Shown piece by piece: positions 49,242 to 57,660 of a stretch of DNA of 64,000 nucleotides. How positions within the stretch are numbered: the stretch's first letter is position 1; each line of letters opens with the position of its first letter. The notes under the pieces were generated by a model. The model was not told the DNA's origin. It did no database searches and saw only the letters and a list, made by a program, of their open reading frames with translations. Position numbers and translations under genes: made by a program. Source of the stretch: Paenibacillus bovis (GTDB lineage Bacteria > Bacillota > Bacilli > Paenibacillales > Paenibacillaceae); assembly GCF_001421015.2 (NCBI RefSeq), contig NZ_CP013023.1:2287501-2351500 (forward strand), written 5' to 3'.

Positions 49242-49667
49242 GTGATTCAAATTCTCGTATTTTTGCACATTTTGGGAGCTCTCTCAACAGGCTTCTATCT
49301 GGTACTGCCAATTGTGGCAGGCAAGCTGGGCAGCTGGGATGCCCAGGCACAGTCCGGTGCCATCTCGATCGTACGCACGCTTAATCGCGTCGCCCAATTC
49401 GGTCTGATCGTACAGCTGCTGACCGGTGGCTATCTGATGACTCAGGGTACATACAGTATTGCATGGATGACTGTTGTGGTAGTACTGCTGCTGGCAATTG
49501 CCGCTTTTGGTGGTATTATGGGCAAGCCGCTGCGACTCGCACTGGCAGATATTCAGCAAAAAAGAGATATCTCCGCTCACGCTGCCAAAATCCGTTCACT
49601 CAGTATCGGATTGGCTGTATGTGTGGCGATCATCAGCTTCTTTATGGTATACCGCGATATCATTTAA
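49242..49667 (+). CDS. Four-helix membrane protein, DUF2269-like
   Basis: A 141-residue protein with four predicted helices (IQILVFLHILGALSTGFYLV, then AQFGLIVQLLTGGYLM, WMTVVVVLLLAIAAFGGIMG and IGLAVCVAIISFFMVY). The pattern resembles the DUF2269 group of small membrane proteins; I am not certain of the family. The GTG at 49242 has GGGGAGG 7 bases ahead. An ATG at 49206 is in frame but has no ribosome site. The conserved HIL in helix 1 could bind haem, but that is speculation. Confidence 0.75.
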   Translation: MIQILVFLHILGALSTGFYLVLPIVAGKLGSWDAQAQSGAISIVRTLNRVAQFGLIVQLLTGGYLMTQGTYSIAWMTVVVVLLLAIAAFGGIMGKPLRLALADIQQKRDISAHAAKIRSLSIGLAVCVAIISFFMVYRDII

Positions 49668-49810
49668 TCCGATATCTGCAAATCATTTTATGAGTAACAC
49701 AGAAAAGGTCTGCAGAGCTGCGGTAAAGCAAGCTGCTACAGAGCACATGTATACAATACTCTCCAGCAGCCGTATGGTGAGCAGTAGATTAATCATGATA
49801 TCCGTATAAG

Positions 49811-49866
49811 TTTAACCAGCAAACAACCCCCGTCGATAAACCTGCGGGGGTTGTTTGCTGGTTAAA
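49811..49866. repeat. Perfect 22-bp inverted repeat
   Basis: The arms 49811-49832 and 49845-49866 (TTTAACCAGCAAACAACCCC... and complement) are identical over 22 bases with a 12-base loop. There is no T-run after either side beyond the arm ends. It lies in a 400-base gap (49668-50067) whose other recognisable content is a SigB-like promoter. Confidence 0.9.
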
Positions 49867-49890
49867 AAGGCAGAAAATGCAAAATTGATT

Positions 49891-49916
49891 GTTTAGACAT
49901 TTAGAGTGTGTGGTAA
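49891..49916 (+). promoter_or_regulatory. Weak SigB-like promoter before the SDR gene
   Basis: GTTTAG, a 14-base spacer and TGGTAA match GTTTAA-N14-GGGTAT at 9 of 12 positions. It would give a leader of about 150 bases. Confidence 0.3.
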
Positions 49917-50067
49917 TAATGCAGCGTAGCGCAATGAAGAACAAAAGCAGGTTAAGCGAATATGAGTAACTATTACACATAAACGTCATTTTAGACCTAT
50001 TCTTCATCTAACGCAGACGGTTCATAATGAACAACTAGACGATCAAATGATGAGAGGAGAATGAATA

Positions 50068-50928
50068 ATGTCCAACAGACCCGAAAGTTTACCTCCACAA
50101 CATCAGGAGAAACAACCTGGTATTGAATCCGAAATGACTCCACGTCCACAGTTTGATGCACCAGAATACAAGGCAGCAGGCAAACTGGAGGGCAAAGCAG
50201 CAATTATCACCGGCGGCGATAGTGGTATCGGTCGCGCGGTTGCTATTTATTTTGCCAAAGAAGGTGCAGACGTAGCCATCTTGTATAAAGATGAGCACGA
50301 CGATGCTGAAGAAACTAAAACACTTGTCGAAAAAGAAGGACGTAAATGCGTGACAATCGCTGGTGATATCGGTGACGAATCCTTTGCGAAAAGTGCTGTC
50401 GAAAAAGCCGTCGCAGAACTCGGTAAACTCGATATCCTCGTAAATAATGCTGCTGAACAGCATGTACAGAAGACGATCGAAGATATCTCCGCAGAACAGC
50501 TGGAGCGTACATTCCGTACCAATATCTTCGGTATGTTCTTTATCACCAAAGCAGCCATGCCGCATCTGCATGCAGGCGCGTCCATTATCAATACAACCTC
50601 GATCACTGCCTATCGCGGTGAACCGGTACTGCTCGATTATTCATCCACCAAAGGAGCAATCCTGTCCTTTACCCGTGCACTGTCCATGAACCTGGCAGAG
50701 AAAGGTATCCGTGTGAATGGGGTAGCACCAGGTCCAATCTGGACACCACTAATCCCAGCTTCCTTTGATGAAGAAAAAGTCAAAGAGTTCGGTCAGACCC
50801 AGCCAATGAAGCGCCCAGGTCAACCGGAAGAACTTGCTCCAGCCTACGTCTATCTGGCAAGCAGCGATTCCTCTTACGTCAGTGGCCAGGTGATTCACGT
50901 CAATGGTGGCGAAATTATCAACGGTTGA
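50068..50928 (+). CDS. SDR family oxidoreductase, general-stress type
   Basis: A 286-residue NAD(P)-dependent short-chain dehydrogenase. The cofactor motif TGGDSGIGRAV (about 49-59), NNAAEQ, the catalytic Ser in NTTSITAYRG, and the YSSTKGA motif with Tyr and Lys are all present. The 40-residue N-terminal extension (PQHQEKQPGIESEMTPRP) is typical of the Bacillus stress-induced SDR group (YhdF/YhxC-like). The substrate is unknown. GAGAGGAG precedes the ATG. It is monocistronic with a strong terminator and has a weak SigB-type promoter. Confidence 0.92.
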   Translation: MSNRPESLPPQHQEKQPGIESEMTPRPQFDAPEYKAAGKLEGKAAIITGGDSGIGRAVAIYFAKEGADVAILYKDEHDDAEETKTLVEKEGRKCVTIAGDIGDESFAKSAVEKAVAELGKLDILVNNAAEQHVQKTIEDISAEQLERTFRTNIFGMFFITKAAMPHLHAGASIINTTSITAYRGEPVLLDYSSTKGAILSFTRALSMNLAEKGIRVNGVAPGPIWTPLIPASFDEEKVKEFGQTQPMKRPGQPEELAPAYVYLASSDSSYVSGQVIHVNGGEIING

Positions 50929-51015
50929 TACTTTGATTTACAACGAGCGCTTAGTGAAATGCATTTTGTAATGAGTGCAGATTACATTGTGTGTTAGCGT
51001 ATATAAGTAATAGAA

Positions 51016-51064
51016 GACGAGAATTGTCCATGTGTGATGTGGACGGTTCTCGTCTTTTTTTTGC
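51016..51064 (+). terminator. SDR gene terminator
   Basis: GACGAGAATTGTCCA (51016-51030) pairs with TGGACGGTTCTCGTC (51040-51054) through 15 pairs, two of them G-U, and eight T residues follow. Confidence 0.93.
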
Positions 51065-51085
51065 AGCTGATATGGTGGCATCATT

Positions 51086-51203
51086 CACTCCGGAAAGGCA
51101 TAAGGGCATCTCCTCCGGTTAAGCCTGGAGATCCTGAATGGAATGAGAAGCAGAGGATCTCCACGCTTAATCGGAGGACGTACTCTTATTCCTTTCTGGA
51201 GTG
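51086..51203. repeat. Long imperfect palindrome, copy C of the intergenic family
   Basis: About 118 bp. The arms 51086-51138 and 51151-51203 are the same over about 50 bases with a few differences (CACTCCGGAAAGG with CACTCCAGAAAGG on the complement, then CCTCCGGTTAAGCCTGGAG with CCTCCGATTAAGCGTGGAG). It begins about 20 bases after the SDR terminator and has a central loop of about 12 bases. Its core is shared with copies A and B. The rest of the 455-base gap shows nothing else. Confidence 0.85.
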
Positions 51204-51383
51204 CTTTACCATCAAACCCAAAGCAATCTGATATCTGCAAAACGTAAAACAATAACCGTTAGGCAACTAAAATGCACACGTTAAACTTTTTTCGCTGTCA
51301 GTTACCATTTTCACCCGTACACCGAGGATACGTATGTTATCATGGTACATACGACAATGTGAAAAGGCTGGAGATGAAGAGAG

Positions 51384-52370
51384 ATGAGACAATGGTCGGC
51401 AGCATTTACCCGCAATTTTGAAAAGTACATGTTCGCGATTATTCCCTGCACTTTGCTGCTCGGATTTGTGTTATCCGATTACCTGATTGCTTTTACCGGA
51501 TGGATTCCTTATTTATTTGCCTATGTAACGTTCGTGATGGGTATTGGTTGCGGGCGCAAGCATTTGCAGGGTGTGCTGCAAAAGCCGGCGCCTGTATTCG
51601 TGACACTGCTGTTTGCTCATGTGGCTGCTCCGCTGCTCGCTTATGGGCTGGGTGAGCTGATGTTTGGACATGGCTCGCCGTATACGATTGGTCTGGTATT
51701 GTTCACGGCTATTCCGCTGGGCGTATCCTCGGTGTTGTGGGTGAGCATGTCCACAGGCAATGTGGCGCTTGCGCTGGCGATGGTGATCGTGGATTCGGCG
51801 ATCAGTCCGTTTGTGGTACCGGGAATTGTCGAATGGTTATTTGGTGCCAATATCCAATTTGATACGCTGGGCATGATTCAGGATCTGATGCTGATTATTG
51901 TGCTACCGACGCTGCTGGGCATGATTGTTTACGAAGCATCCAGGGGACGGTTCAAGGAATGGTCTGCTCCGGTGACATTACCTATTTCCAAACTCTGTTT
52001 TGCAGGTGTCGTCCTGCTCAATGCGGCTGCTATCGCTCCACAGCTTAGTGCACTGCGCGGCGATCTGCTGCTGGTCGTTCCGGCGGTGTTTATTATTGTG
52101 GCACTCTGCTATGGACTCGGTTACGTATGTTCTGGTATACTTCGCGCAAAAGGCAGAGAACTGCCGGTGACGCTGGCCTATACGTCGGGAATGCGCAATA
52201 TTTCTGTCGGTATGGTCATAGCTATGTCCTATTTTAGTCCGCAGACCGCTGTACCGGTAGTGCTGGGTATTATGCTCCAGCAGCCTATGGCGACGCTGCA
52301 GTACTCGATATTTATGCGCATAGCCAGCTACCGGAGCAAGCACAAGCTGCAGGAAAGCAAAACATCGTAA
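51384..52370 (+). CDS. Bile acid:Na+ symporter (BASS) family transporter
   Basis: A 328-residue membrane protein of ten predicted helices. BASS features are TFVMGIGCGRKHL, the FTAIPLGVSSVLWVSMSTGNVALALAMVIVDSAISPFVVP pair of helices with crossing GN residues, and LPVTLAYTSGMRNISVG near the C terminus, where sodium and organic acids bind in characterised members. The substrate is unknown; a pantoate, steroid-acid or keto-acid role is possible. GGAG lies 10 bases before the ATG. It is followed by phoR after 12 bases, so they may share a transcript, although BASS genes are not usually linked to phosphate control. Confidence 0.88.
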   Translation: MRQWSAAFTRNFEKYMFAIIPCTLLLGFVLSDYLIAFTGWIPYLFAYVTFVMGIGCGRKHLQGVLQKPAPVFVTLLFAHVAAPLLAYGLGELMFGHGSPYTIGLVLFTAIPLGVSSVLWVSMSTGNVALALAMVIVDSAISPFVVPGIVEWLFGANIQFDTLGMIQDLMLIIVLPTLLGMIVYEASRGRFKEWSAPVTLPISKLCFAGVVLLNAAAIAPQLSALRGDLLLVVPAVFIIVALCYGLGYVCSGILRAKGRELPVTLAYTSGMRNISVGMVIAMSYFSPQTAVPVVLGIMLQQPMATLQYSIFMRIASYRSKHKLQESKTS

Positions 52371-52382
52371 AAGGAGAGAAGC

Positions 52383-54200
52383 ATGAAACCGTTCCGTATC
52401 CGCCTGACCCTGATTATTATGCTGCTGCTGGGAGTGCTTGGTCTGGCAGCAGCCTTTACCATGGGGAAAATCTACAAGGATTCCCATGTGCAAACCCTGG
52501 AGGATAATATGCTGCGGGAGATCCGTCTGCTGGAAACTACGTTTGCCTTTCAAAAGGAAGGTACAACAGGCTCGCCTACCGAAGCTGTGCTGGATTATTA
52601 CACCAGTCAGTCGGTACAGATCGGCAAGCTTACCGATTCAAGAGTGACCTTTATCGAACAGGATGGAACCGTTATCGGGGATTCGCAAAGTGATCCGCGC
52701 AGTATGAATAACCATAAGGACCGTGAAGAAATTATAGCTGCCCAGGCGAACGGGCTGGGGAGTGCAATCCGGTACAGCAACACCCTGCAGGAAAATATGC
52801 TGTATGTGGCTGCACCTGTACATAAGCAGGGACAATTTGACGGTTATATCCGTCTGTCCATGAGTCTGCAAGCGGTAGAAAATGGGGTCCGCAGCGCATG
52901 GACCGTAATGGGAATCAGTCTGGCAGTATTATTCCTCGTCGCTGCGCTCGTCAGCTACCGGGTCGCGTCCAGTCTAACCCGTCCACTGGAGCATATTACC
53001 CGTGTAGCCAACCGGATTTCGCGGCTGGATTATGGAGCGAGAGTGAAGCTGGAACGGCAGGATGAGATTGGCGAGCTGGGCAAAGCGATCGATAATATGG
53101 CCGACAGCCTGGAGATGCAGCTCAAAGTCATCCGTGACAATGAAGATTTGCTGCAAAGTGTACTCGCCAATATGACCGGCGGTATGGTCATGGTGGAATT
53201 CAATGGTAATGTGGCACTGGTGAACCGATTTGCAGAAGAGATGCTGGGAATCAGCTCCAAGCGCATTATCGGCAAATCCTATCAGGAGTTCAAGCAGCAC
53301 TATGAGCTGAGCAAGCTGCTCGGCGAAGGGCTTCGCCGCAAGGAACGCATCCATGATGAACAGACACTATACAATCCCGAACCGAGATTGATCGAGATAG
53401 ACGGTGTACCGATGTTTGAAGATGATGATACGTACCGGGGCATGCTGTTCCTGATTCAGGATGTCTCCAATATCCGCCGTCTGGAACGGATGCGCAGCGA
53501 ATTTGTTGCCAATGTCTCTCACGAATTGAAGACACCGATTGCTGCAGTCAAAGGCTTCGCCGAGACGCTGTTAAGCGGAGGGGTACAGGATGAGCAGACT
53601 GCACGGTCTTTCCTGCAAATCATTTATGATGAGAGTGAGCGGCTCAATCGACTGATCGGTGATATTCTGGAATTGTCCAAAATCGAATCCAAGCGTTCGC
53701 CGCTGAATTTCTCACCGATTCATCTGCATCCGTTTTTTGATACGATTCGGGAAATGCTGAATTCTTCGGCAGCCAAGAAAAATATTACGATGAACTTGAA
53801 TGTGCCGGAAGAATTGTTTATGGAAGCGGATGAGGATCGGCTGCGGCAGATTTTTGTGAATTTGATTTCCAATGCGATCAACTATACGCAGGATGGTGGC
53901 AAAGTCACGCTCGATGTCAAAGAGACCATGTCGCCAGAGGGCGAGGAGCGTATCCAGTTTGATGTAAGTGATACCGGTATGGGCATTCCGCGCAAGGATC
54001 TGCCGCGTATCTTTGAACGATTTTATCGGGTGGACAAGGCACGTTCACGCAGTTCAGGCGGTACCGGACTGGGATTGTCGATTGTAAAACATCTGGTGGA
54101 GCTGCATCATGGGATCGTAACGGTAGAGAGCGAAGTGAATATCGGTACGACCTTTACGGTGAATCTGCCGCTGCTGCAGGAGGATGAAGGCGACTTCTGA
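52383..54200 (+). CDS. phoR: Phosphate-type sensor histidine kinase PhoR
   Basis: A 605-residue membrane kinase. Two membrane helices (9-26 and about 178-197) enclose a sensor of about 150 residues. HAMP (RVASSLTRPLEHITRVANRI), a PAS domain (about 255-365), HisKA with the phosphorylated His380 in VSHELKTPIAAVKGFAETLL, and an ATPase domain (N box FVNLISNAINYT; G1 DTGMGIPRKDLPRIFERFYRVDKARSR; G2 GGTGLGLSI) follow. The layout and F-box match the PhoR/PnpS group. AAAGGAGAG precedes the ATG, 12 bases after the BASS stop. In Bacillus phoP precedes phoR; here the kinase comes first. Confidence 0.92.
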   Translation: MKPFRIRLTLIIMLLLGVLGLAAAFTMGKIYKDSHVQTLEDNMLREIRLLETTFAFQKEGTTGSPTEAVLDYYTSQSVQIGKLTDSRVTFIEQDGTVIGDSQSDPRSMNNHKDREEIIAAQANGLGSAIRYSNTLQENMLYVAAPVHKQGQFDGYIRLSMSLQAVENGVRSAWTVMGISLAVLFLVAALVSYRVASSLTRPLEHITRVANRISRLDYGARVKLERQDEIGELGKAIDNMADSLEMQLKVIRDNEDLLQSVLANMTGGMVMVEFNGNVALVNRFAEEMLGISSKRIIGKSYQEFKQHYELSKLLGEGLRRKERIHDEQTLYNPEPRLIEIDGVPMFEDDDTYRGMLFLIQDVSNIRRLERMRSEFVANVSHELKTPIAAVKGFAETLLSGGVQDEQTARSFLQIIYDESERLNRLIGDILELSKIESKRSPLNFSPIHLHPFFDTIREMLNSSAAKKNITMNLNVPEELFMEADEDRLRQIFVNLISNAINYTQDGGKVTLDVKETMSPEGEERIQFDVSDTGMGIPRKDLPRIFERFYRVDKARSRSSGGTGLGLSIVKHLVELHHGIVTVESEVNIGTTFTVNLPLLQEDEGDF

Positions 54201-54377
54201 GCACAGGAAACCGGTGAATCGTATACAATGATGACAAAGACAAAAAATAAAAAGAATACTATCGACCAAAAAGATGTTATTTCAGTGCCACCGATTGGTA
54301 TGCCGAACCGATAGATTACATGCTGGCAGCAGCGGATTTAATTTACCGCTAACTGCCGGCTAATCAAATTCTATATT

Positions 54378-54394
54378 TTTACACTGTGTTAACA
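54378..54394 (+). promoter_or_regulatory. Pho box upstream of phoP
   Basis: TTTACA (54378-54383) and TTAACA (54389-54394) are separated by five bases, an 11-bp period. This matches the PhoP direct-repeat site TT(A/T)ACA-N5 in Bacillus and suggests autoregulation. It lies about 55 bases before the start codon. Confidence 0.6.
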
Positions 54395-54449
54395 AAATCG
54401 TGATATGCTGTTCAAGGTGGATGAAATGTGAACCCATATGGAGGTTATC

Positions 54450-55181
54450 ATGACTAAACGATTGCTGGTCATTGAAGATGAATCAACGCTGTCCCGACTG
54501 TTGTCTTACAACCTGACACAGGAAGGGTATGAAGTTACGGTAGAAGACCATGGCAGTGCCGGTCTGGAACGCGCTCAGAACGAATCGTTTGAGCTGATTC
54601 TGCTGGATTTGATGTTACCGGGAATGTCGGGATTAGATATTTTACGCAAACTGCGCAGCTCCGGCATACGCACACCTGTCGTTATTTTGACAGCCAAGAA
54701 CGCAGAGGAAGAAGTCGTCGAAGGTCTCAAAGCCGGTGCCGATGATTATATTACCAAGCCATTTGGCGTCTCCGAGCTGCTGGCACGTGTAGCCGCAGTA
54801 CTGCGCCGGGCAACCGGTCGTGAAGATCAGCCGGTGGAAGAGAACTCGCATGAGAGCCGTATCGAGCTGGGCGATCTGATGATCTATCCGGACAAGTACG
54901 AGGTTGCACTGGGCACACAGCAGATTACACTGCGTCCCAAAGAGTTTGAAGTGCTGCTGTATCTGGCACGCAAGCCGGGTGTAGTTATGACGCGGGATGA
55001 TCTGATGAATGCCGTATGGGGATTTGATTATATCGGCGGTCAGCGTACTGTTGATGTGCATGTCAGTTCCCTTCGCAAAAAGCTCGAACTGGATCCGGAA
55101 TCGGTACATATCGATTCGATTCGTGGTGTAGGCTACAAACTCGTTGTACGCAAAAAAGCAGGTGCTCCTCATTCCGGTTAA
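54450..55181 (+). CDS. phoP: Response regulator PhoP (OmpR/PhoB class)
   Basis: A 243-residue response regulator. The receiver has the acidic pair ED (9-10), phospho-acceptor Asp53 in LLDLMLPGMSG, the Thr/Lys pair (Thr81, Lys103 in ITKPFG) and the winged-helix effector with RPKEFEVLLYLARKPG, GGQRTVDVHVSSLRKKLE and IRGVGYKL. Phosphorylated PhoP activates phosphate-starvation genes. I chose the ATG at 54450 with GGAGG 5 bases ahead. It is separated from phoR by 249 bases with a Pho box, and a terminator overlaps its last codons, so it is transcribed on its own. Confidence 0.92.
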   Translation: MTKRLLVIEDESTLSRLLSYNLTQEGYEVTVEDHGSAGLERAQNESFELILLDLMLPGMSGLDILRKLRSSGIRTPVVILTAKNAEEEVVEGLKAGADDYITKPFGVSELLARVAAVLRRATGREDQPVEENSHESRIELGDLMIYPDKYEVALGTQQITLRPKEFEVLLYLARKPGVVMTRDDLMNAVWGFDYIGGQRTVDVHVSSLRKKLELDPESVHIDSIRGVGYKLVVRKKAGAPHSG

Positions 55182-55205
55182 CGGAATGACGGGCATCTTT
55201 TTTTT
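55161..55205 (+). terminator. phoP terminator, overlapping the 3' end of the gene
   Basis: GGTGCTCCTCATTCCG (55161-55176) pairs with CGGAATGACGGGCATC (55182-55197), two G-U and one mismatch, followed by eight T residues. Confidence 0.85.
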
Positions 55206-55238
55206 ATGGGAAAAGAACCCAAAATGTCAGCAGCAAGT

Positions 55239-55289
55239 TTTACTTTGGCGATTACATAATCATTCATTAATCCGCAAATTAAATTTACA
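55239..55289 (+). promoter_or_regulatory. Possible weak Pho box before the CBS-chemoreceptor gene
   Basis: TTTACT (55239), ATTACA (55251) and TTTACA (55284) occur with start spacings of 12 and 33 bases. Only the last matches the box fully, so this is tentative. Confidence 0.25.
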
Positions 55290-55346
55290 ATCATGAATTA
55301 GTCTGAGAGTAGAAGTAATACTAAAGAACTAAGGGAGACGATAGGT

Positions 55347-56621
55347 TTGTCTAATCTATTGCTGGAAAAACCAGAAGGCCAGGTAAAGAGCGAAGATCAT
55401 AAAGTCTTACTAAAACAAGCAAATACAGCAGATACACATACAGAAATAACCGAGCTGCGGGAAGAAGTGAAGGCAACAAGCCAAATGCCGGATACAGCGG
55501 AAACGCATAGGATACAGAGGGACCAAAGTCCTGATGACAATCCGAGCCAAGAGATAACCACACATGATCCGCAGCGAACACTGCTGCATTACCGGATTAT
55601 GATACCGGCTATAACAACAGACGAGACATGCGGCGTTACCTTGCAGCGCTTTCGCAGGGAGGAGCAGCTGCCCTGTATCGCGGTATGCAGTGAATCTGGC
55701 GAACCGATTGGCCTGATTATGCGGGAGCAGTTCTACCGCCGTATGGCGAGTCGATTCGCTACTGAGCTGTACGAGGGGCGGCCGACCAGTCAATTTACCC
55801 GGCCGGATATACTGGTGATGGATATTCATACCGATGCAGCTGCTGCTGTAGATGCGGCTCTGGCACGGGAGGGCGAAGCCTTTTATGAATGTATGCTGCT
55901 CACAGATCAGGGACAGCTGGTTGGTGCCATTACGATCCGGGATATGATGGAACTATCCCGCCACCTGCAGTCTTTGGCCGAGCAGCAGCGATTGCAGTCT
56001 CTTCGTGAGACCTGTGCATTCGTCATGCAGATCGAACAGGCTGTGCAGACCGTGACTGGTGCAGCTGTACACACATCCAGTCAGCTGGAAGCGATCAAGG
56101 TTCGCACAGTGTCCGGTCATACTGAACTGCACGAAGCAGAGGAGAGCTTCCGGCAGGCACAGCAGCTGGTCAACCGCCAGCGTCTGCAGGCTGAAGAGAT
56201 GCAGCAGCATACGGTTCAGGCGCGCAAAGTATTGGACGATGTATCTCAGCTGGCCGGACAGAGTACTATGCTGGCGCTTAATGCTTCTATCGAAGCGGCA
56301 CGGGCAGCGCAGGCAGGCAGCGGATTTGCAGTGGTAGCAGGGGAGATGCGGCATTTGTCGAGCCGGATTACTGGATTGTCTGCCAATGTGACCCGGCTGC
56401 TCAGTAGCCTGAATGAGATGATCGGACAATCAGCGGAATACAGTCAGACAGCCGAGCGGACGATGGAGCGAAGTCTGACGTCGATTGTCCAGGCGGACCG
56501 TCTGTTTACCGAAATGGCTGCAGGTGCGGATGAGGCTTCTGCCCATGCGAATCAGCTGCTGGATCGTGCAGCCGAAGCGGCGCGCCTGACTGCTCTGGTA
56601 TCTGCCGGACTGCAGGGCTGA
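55347..56621 (+). CDS. Soluble CBS-pair protein with chemoreceptor signalling hairpin
   Basis: A 424-residue cytosolic protein. Residues 1-75 are a polar, disordered tail (HTEITELREEVKATSQ...). Residues about 80-205 form a CBS-type pair (IMIPAITTDETCGVTLQRFR, CIAVCSESGEPIGLIMREQF; then CMLLTDQGQLVGAITIRDMMELS), with the FYRRMASRFATELYEGRP linker seen in CBS-GGDEF proteins. From 210 a long coiled coil leads to a chemoreceptor hairpin tip, LALNASIEAARAAQAGSGFAVVAGEMRHLS. There are no membrane helices. It lies between phoP and pstB, where pstS, pstC and pstA would be expected. The start is TTG with AAGGGAG 9 bases ahead. It could report adenine-nucleotide state to CheA/CheW, but the ligand and partner are inference. 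Confidence 0.85.
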   Translation: MSNLLLEKPEGQVKSEDHKVLLKQANTADTHTEITELREEVKATSQMPDTAETHRIQRDQSPDDNPSQEITTHDPQRTLLHYRIMIPAITTDETCGVTLQRFRREEQLPCIAVCSESGEPIGLIMREQFYRRMASRFATELYEGRPTSQFTRPDILVMDIHTDAAAAVDAALAREGEAFYECMLLTDQGQLVGAITIRDMMELSRHLQSLAEQQRLQSLRETCAFVMQIEQAVQTVTGAAVHTSSQLEAIKVRTVSGHTELHEAEESFRQAQQLVNRQRLQAEEMQQHTVQARKVLDDVSQLAGQSTMLALNASIEAARAAQAGSGFAVVAGEMRHLSSRITGLSANVTRLLSSLNEMIGQSAEYSQTAERTMERSLTSIVQADRLFTEMAAGADEASAHANQLLDRAAEAARLTALVSAGLQG

Positions 56622-56636
56622 CAGGCAGCAGGAAGT

Positions 56637-56690
56637 TTTACATTCCCTTTACAATACGGGAGCTCTCGGTTTACAAATATCACTTATGAT
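56637..56690 (+). promoter_or_regulatory. Pho-box promoter of pstB
   Basis: TTTACA occurs at 56637, 56648 and 56670, on an 11-bp period (+0, +11, +33). TATGAT (56685-56690) is the likely -10. The arrangement matches Bacillus PhoP-activated promoters, which lack a good -35. The first box starts just after the preceding stop codon. Confidence 0.65.
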
Positions 56691-56760
56691 GTATAGATGC
56701 CAGTCGGAATCATAACCCGGTTGTGATTGCCGTACAAGAGAATCAAGGGAGTGTGACTCT

Positions 56761-57516
56761 GTGTCAGACATTATTCGCATTGAAGAATTGAATTTATATT
56801 ATGAGAAGCATCATGCTCTTAAAAATATCGGACTTACTATTCAGGAAAAGGCAGTGACCGCTTTTATCGGACCGTCCGGCTGCGGTAAATCCACATTGCT
56901 GCGTACATTGAACCGCATGAACGACATGATCCCCGGTACACGGATCGAGGGTAAAGTAGAGATCGCCGGTTCCGACATTTACGGAGATAATGTGGAAGTA
57001 GAGGATCTGCGCCAGCAGGTGGGCATGGTCTTCCAGCAGCCCAATCCATTTCCCAAATCCATTTATGAAAATGTAGCCTATGGACCTCGTCTGCAGGGAA
57101 TTACGTCCAAAGCGCAGCTGAACGAGATTGTGGAACGCAGTCTGCGGCAGTCTGCGCTGTGGGAAGAAGTCAAGGACTACCTCAAAAAGTCGGCACTGAG
57201 CCTGTCCGGCGGTCAGCAGCAGCGTCTGTGTATCGCACGCGCGATTGCGAGTCAGCCGGATATTCTGCTGATGGATGAGGCGACTTCTGCCCTTGATCCT
57301 ATCTCTACTCTCAAAATTGAAGAGTTGACGCAGGATCTCAAAAAGGATTACACCATCGTTATGGTTACCCATAACATGCACCAGGCAGCACGGATCTCCG
57401 ACCAGACGGCCTTTTTCCTGAATGGAGAAGTGGTAGAGTCCACGGATACGACAGAGATGTTCTCGAATCCGACCGATTCCCGCACGGAAGATTATATCTC
57501 CGGCCGATTCGGCTGA
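56761..57516 (+). CDS. pstB: Phosphate ABC transporter ATPase PstB
   Basis: A 251-residue ABC ATPase. Walker A is GPSGCGKST (37-45), the Q loop is [13 protein letters not shown], a phosphate-importer hallmark, the signature is LSGGQQQR, Walker B is [11 protein letters not shown] and the switch His is in [10 protein letters not shown]. It drives PstSCA-mediated phosphate import. No pstS, pstC or pstA is in the window, so its membrane partners must be elsewhere. GTG start with GGGAG upstream. It is followed by phoU after 144 bases, as in canonical pst operons. Confidence 0.95.
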   Translation: MSDIIRIEELNLYYEKHHALKNIGLTIQEKAVTAFIGPSGCGKSTLLRTLNRMNDMIPGTRIEGKVEIAGSDIYGDNVEVEDLRQQVGMVFQQPNPFPKSIYENVAYGPRLQGITSKAQLNEIVERSLRQSALWEEVKDYLKKSALSLSGGQQQRLCIARAIASQPDILLMDEATSALDPISTLKIEELTQDLKKDYTIVMVTHNMHQAARISDQTAFFLNGEVVESTDTTEMFSNPTDSRTEDYISGRFG

Positions 57517-57660
57517 GGGCAGCAGGTCTTTGCTTGTTGAATAGCTGACCGCTTCAAGCCAGCACCGGAAAGGATACACTGTCGTCCGGGCGCAGAAACC
57601 GACCAACTGTCATAAGTGGTGTAATCTGCATTATTCAACCAGCCCAGAGGAGGATTATGA

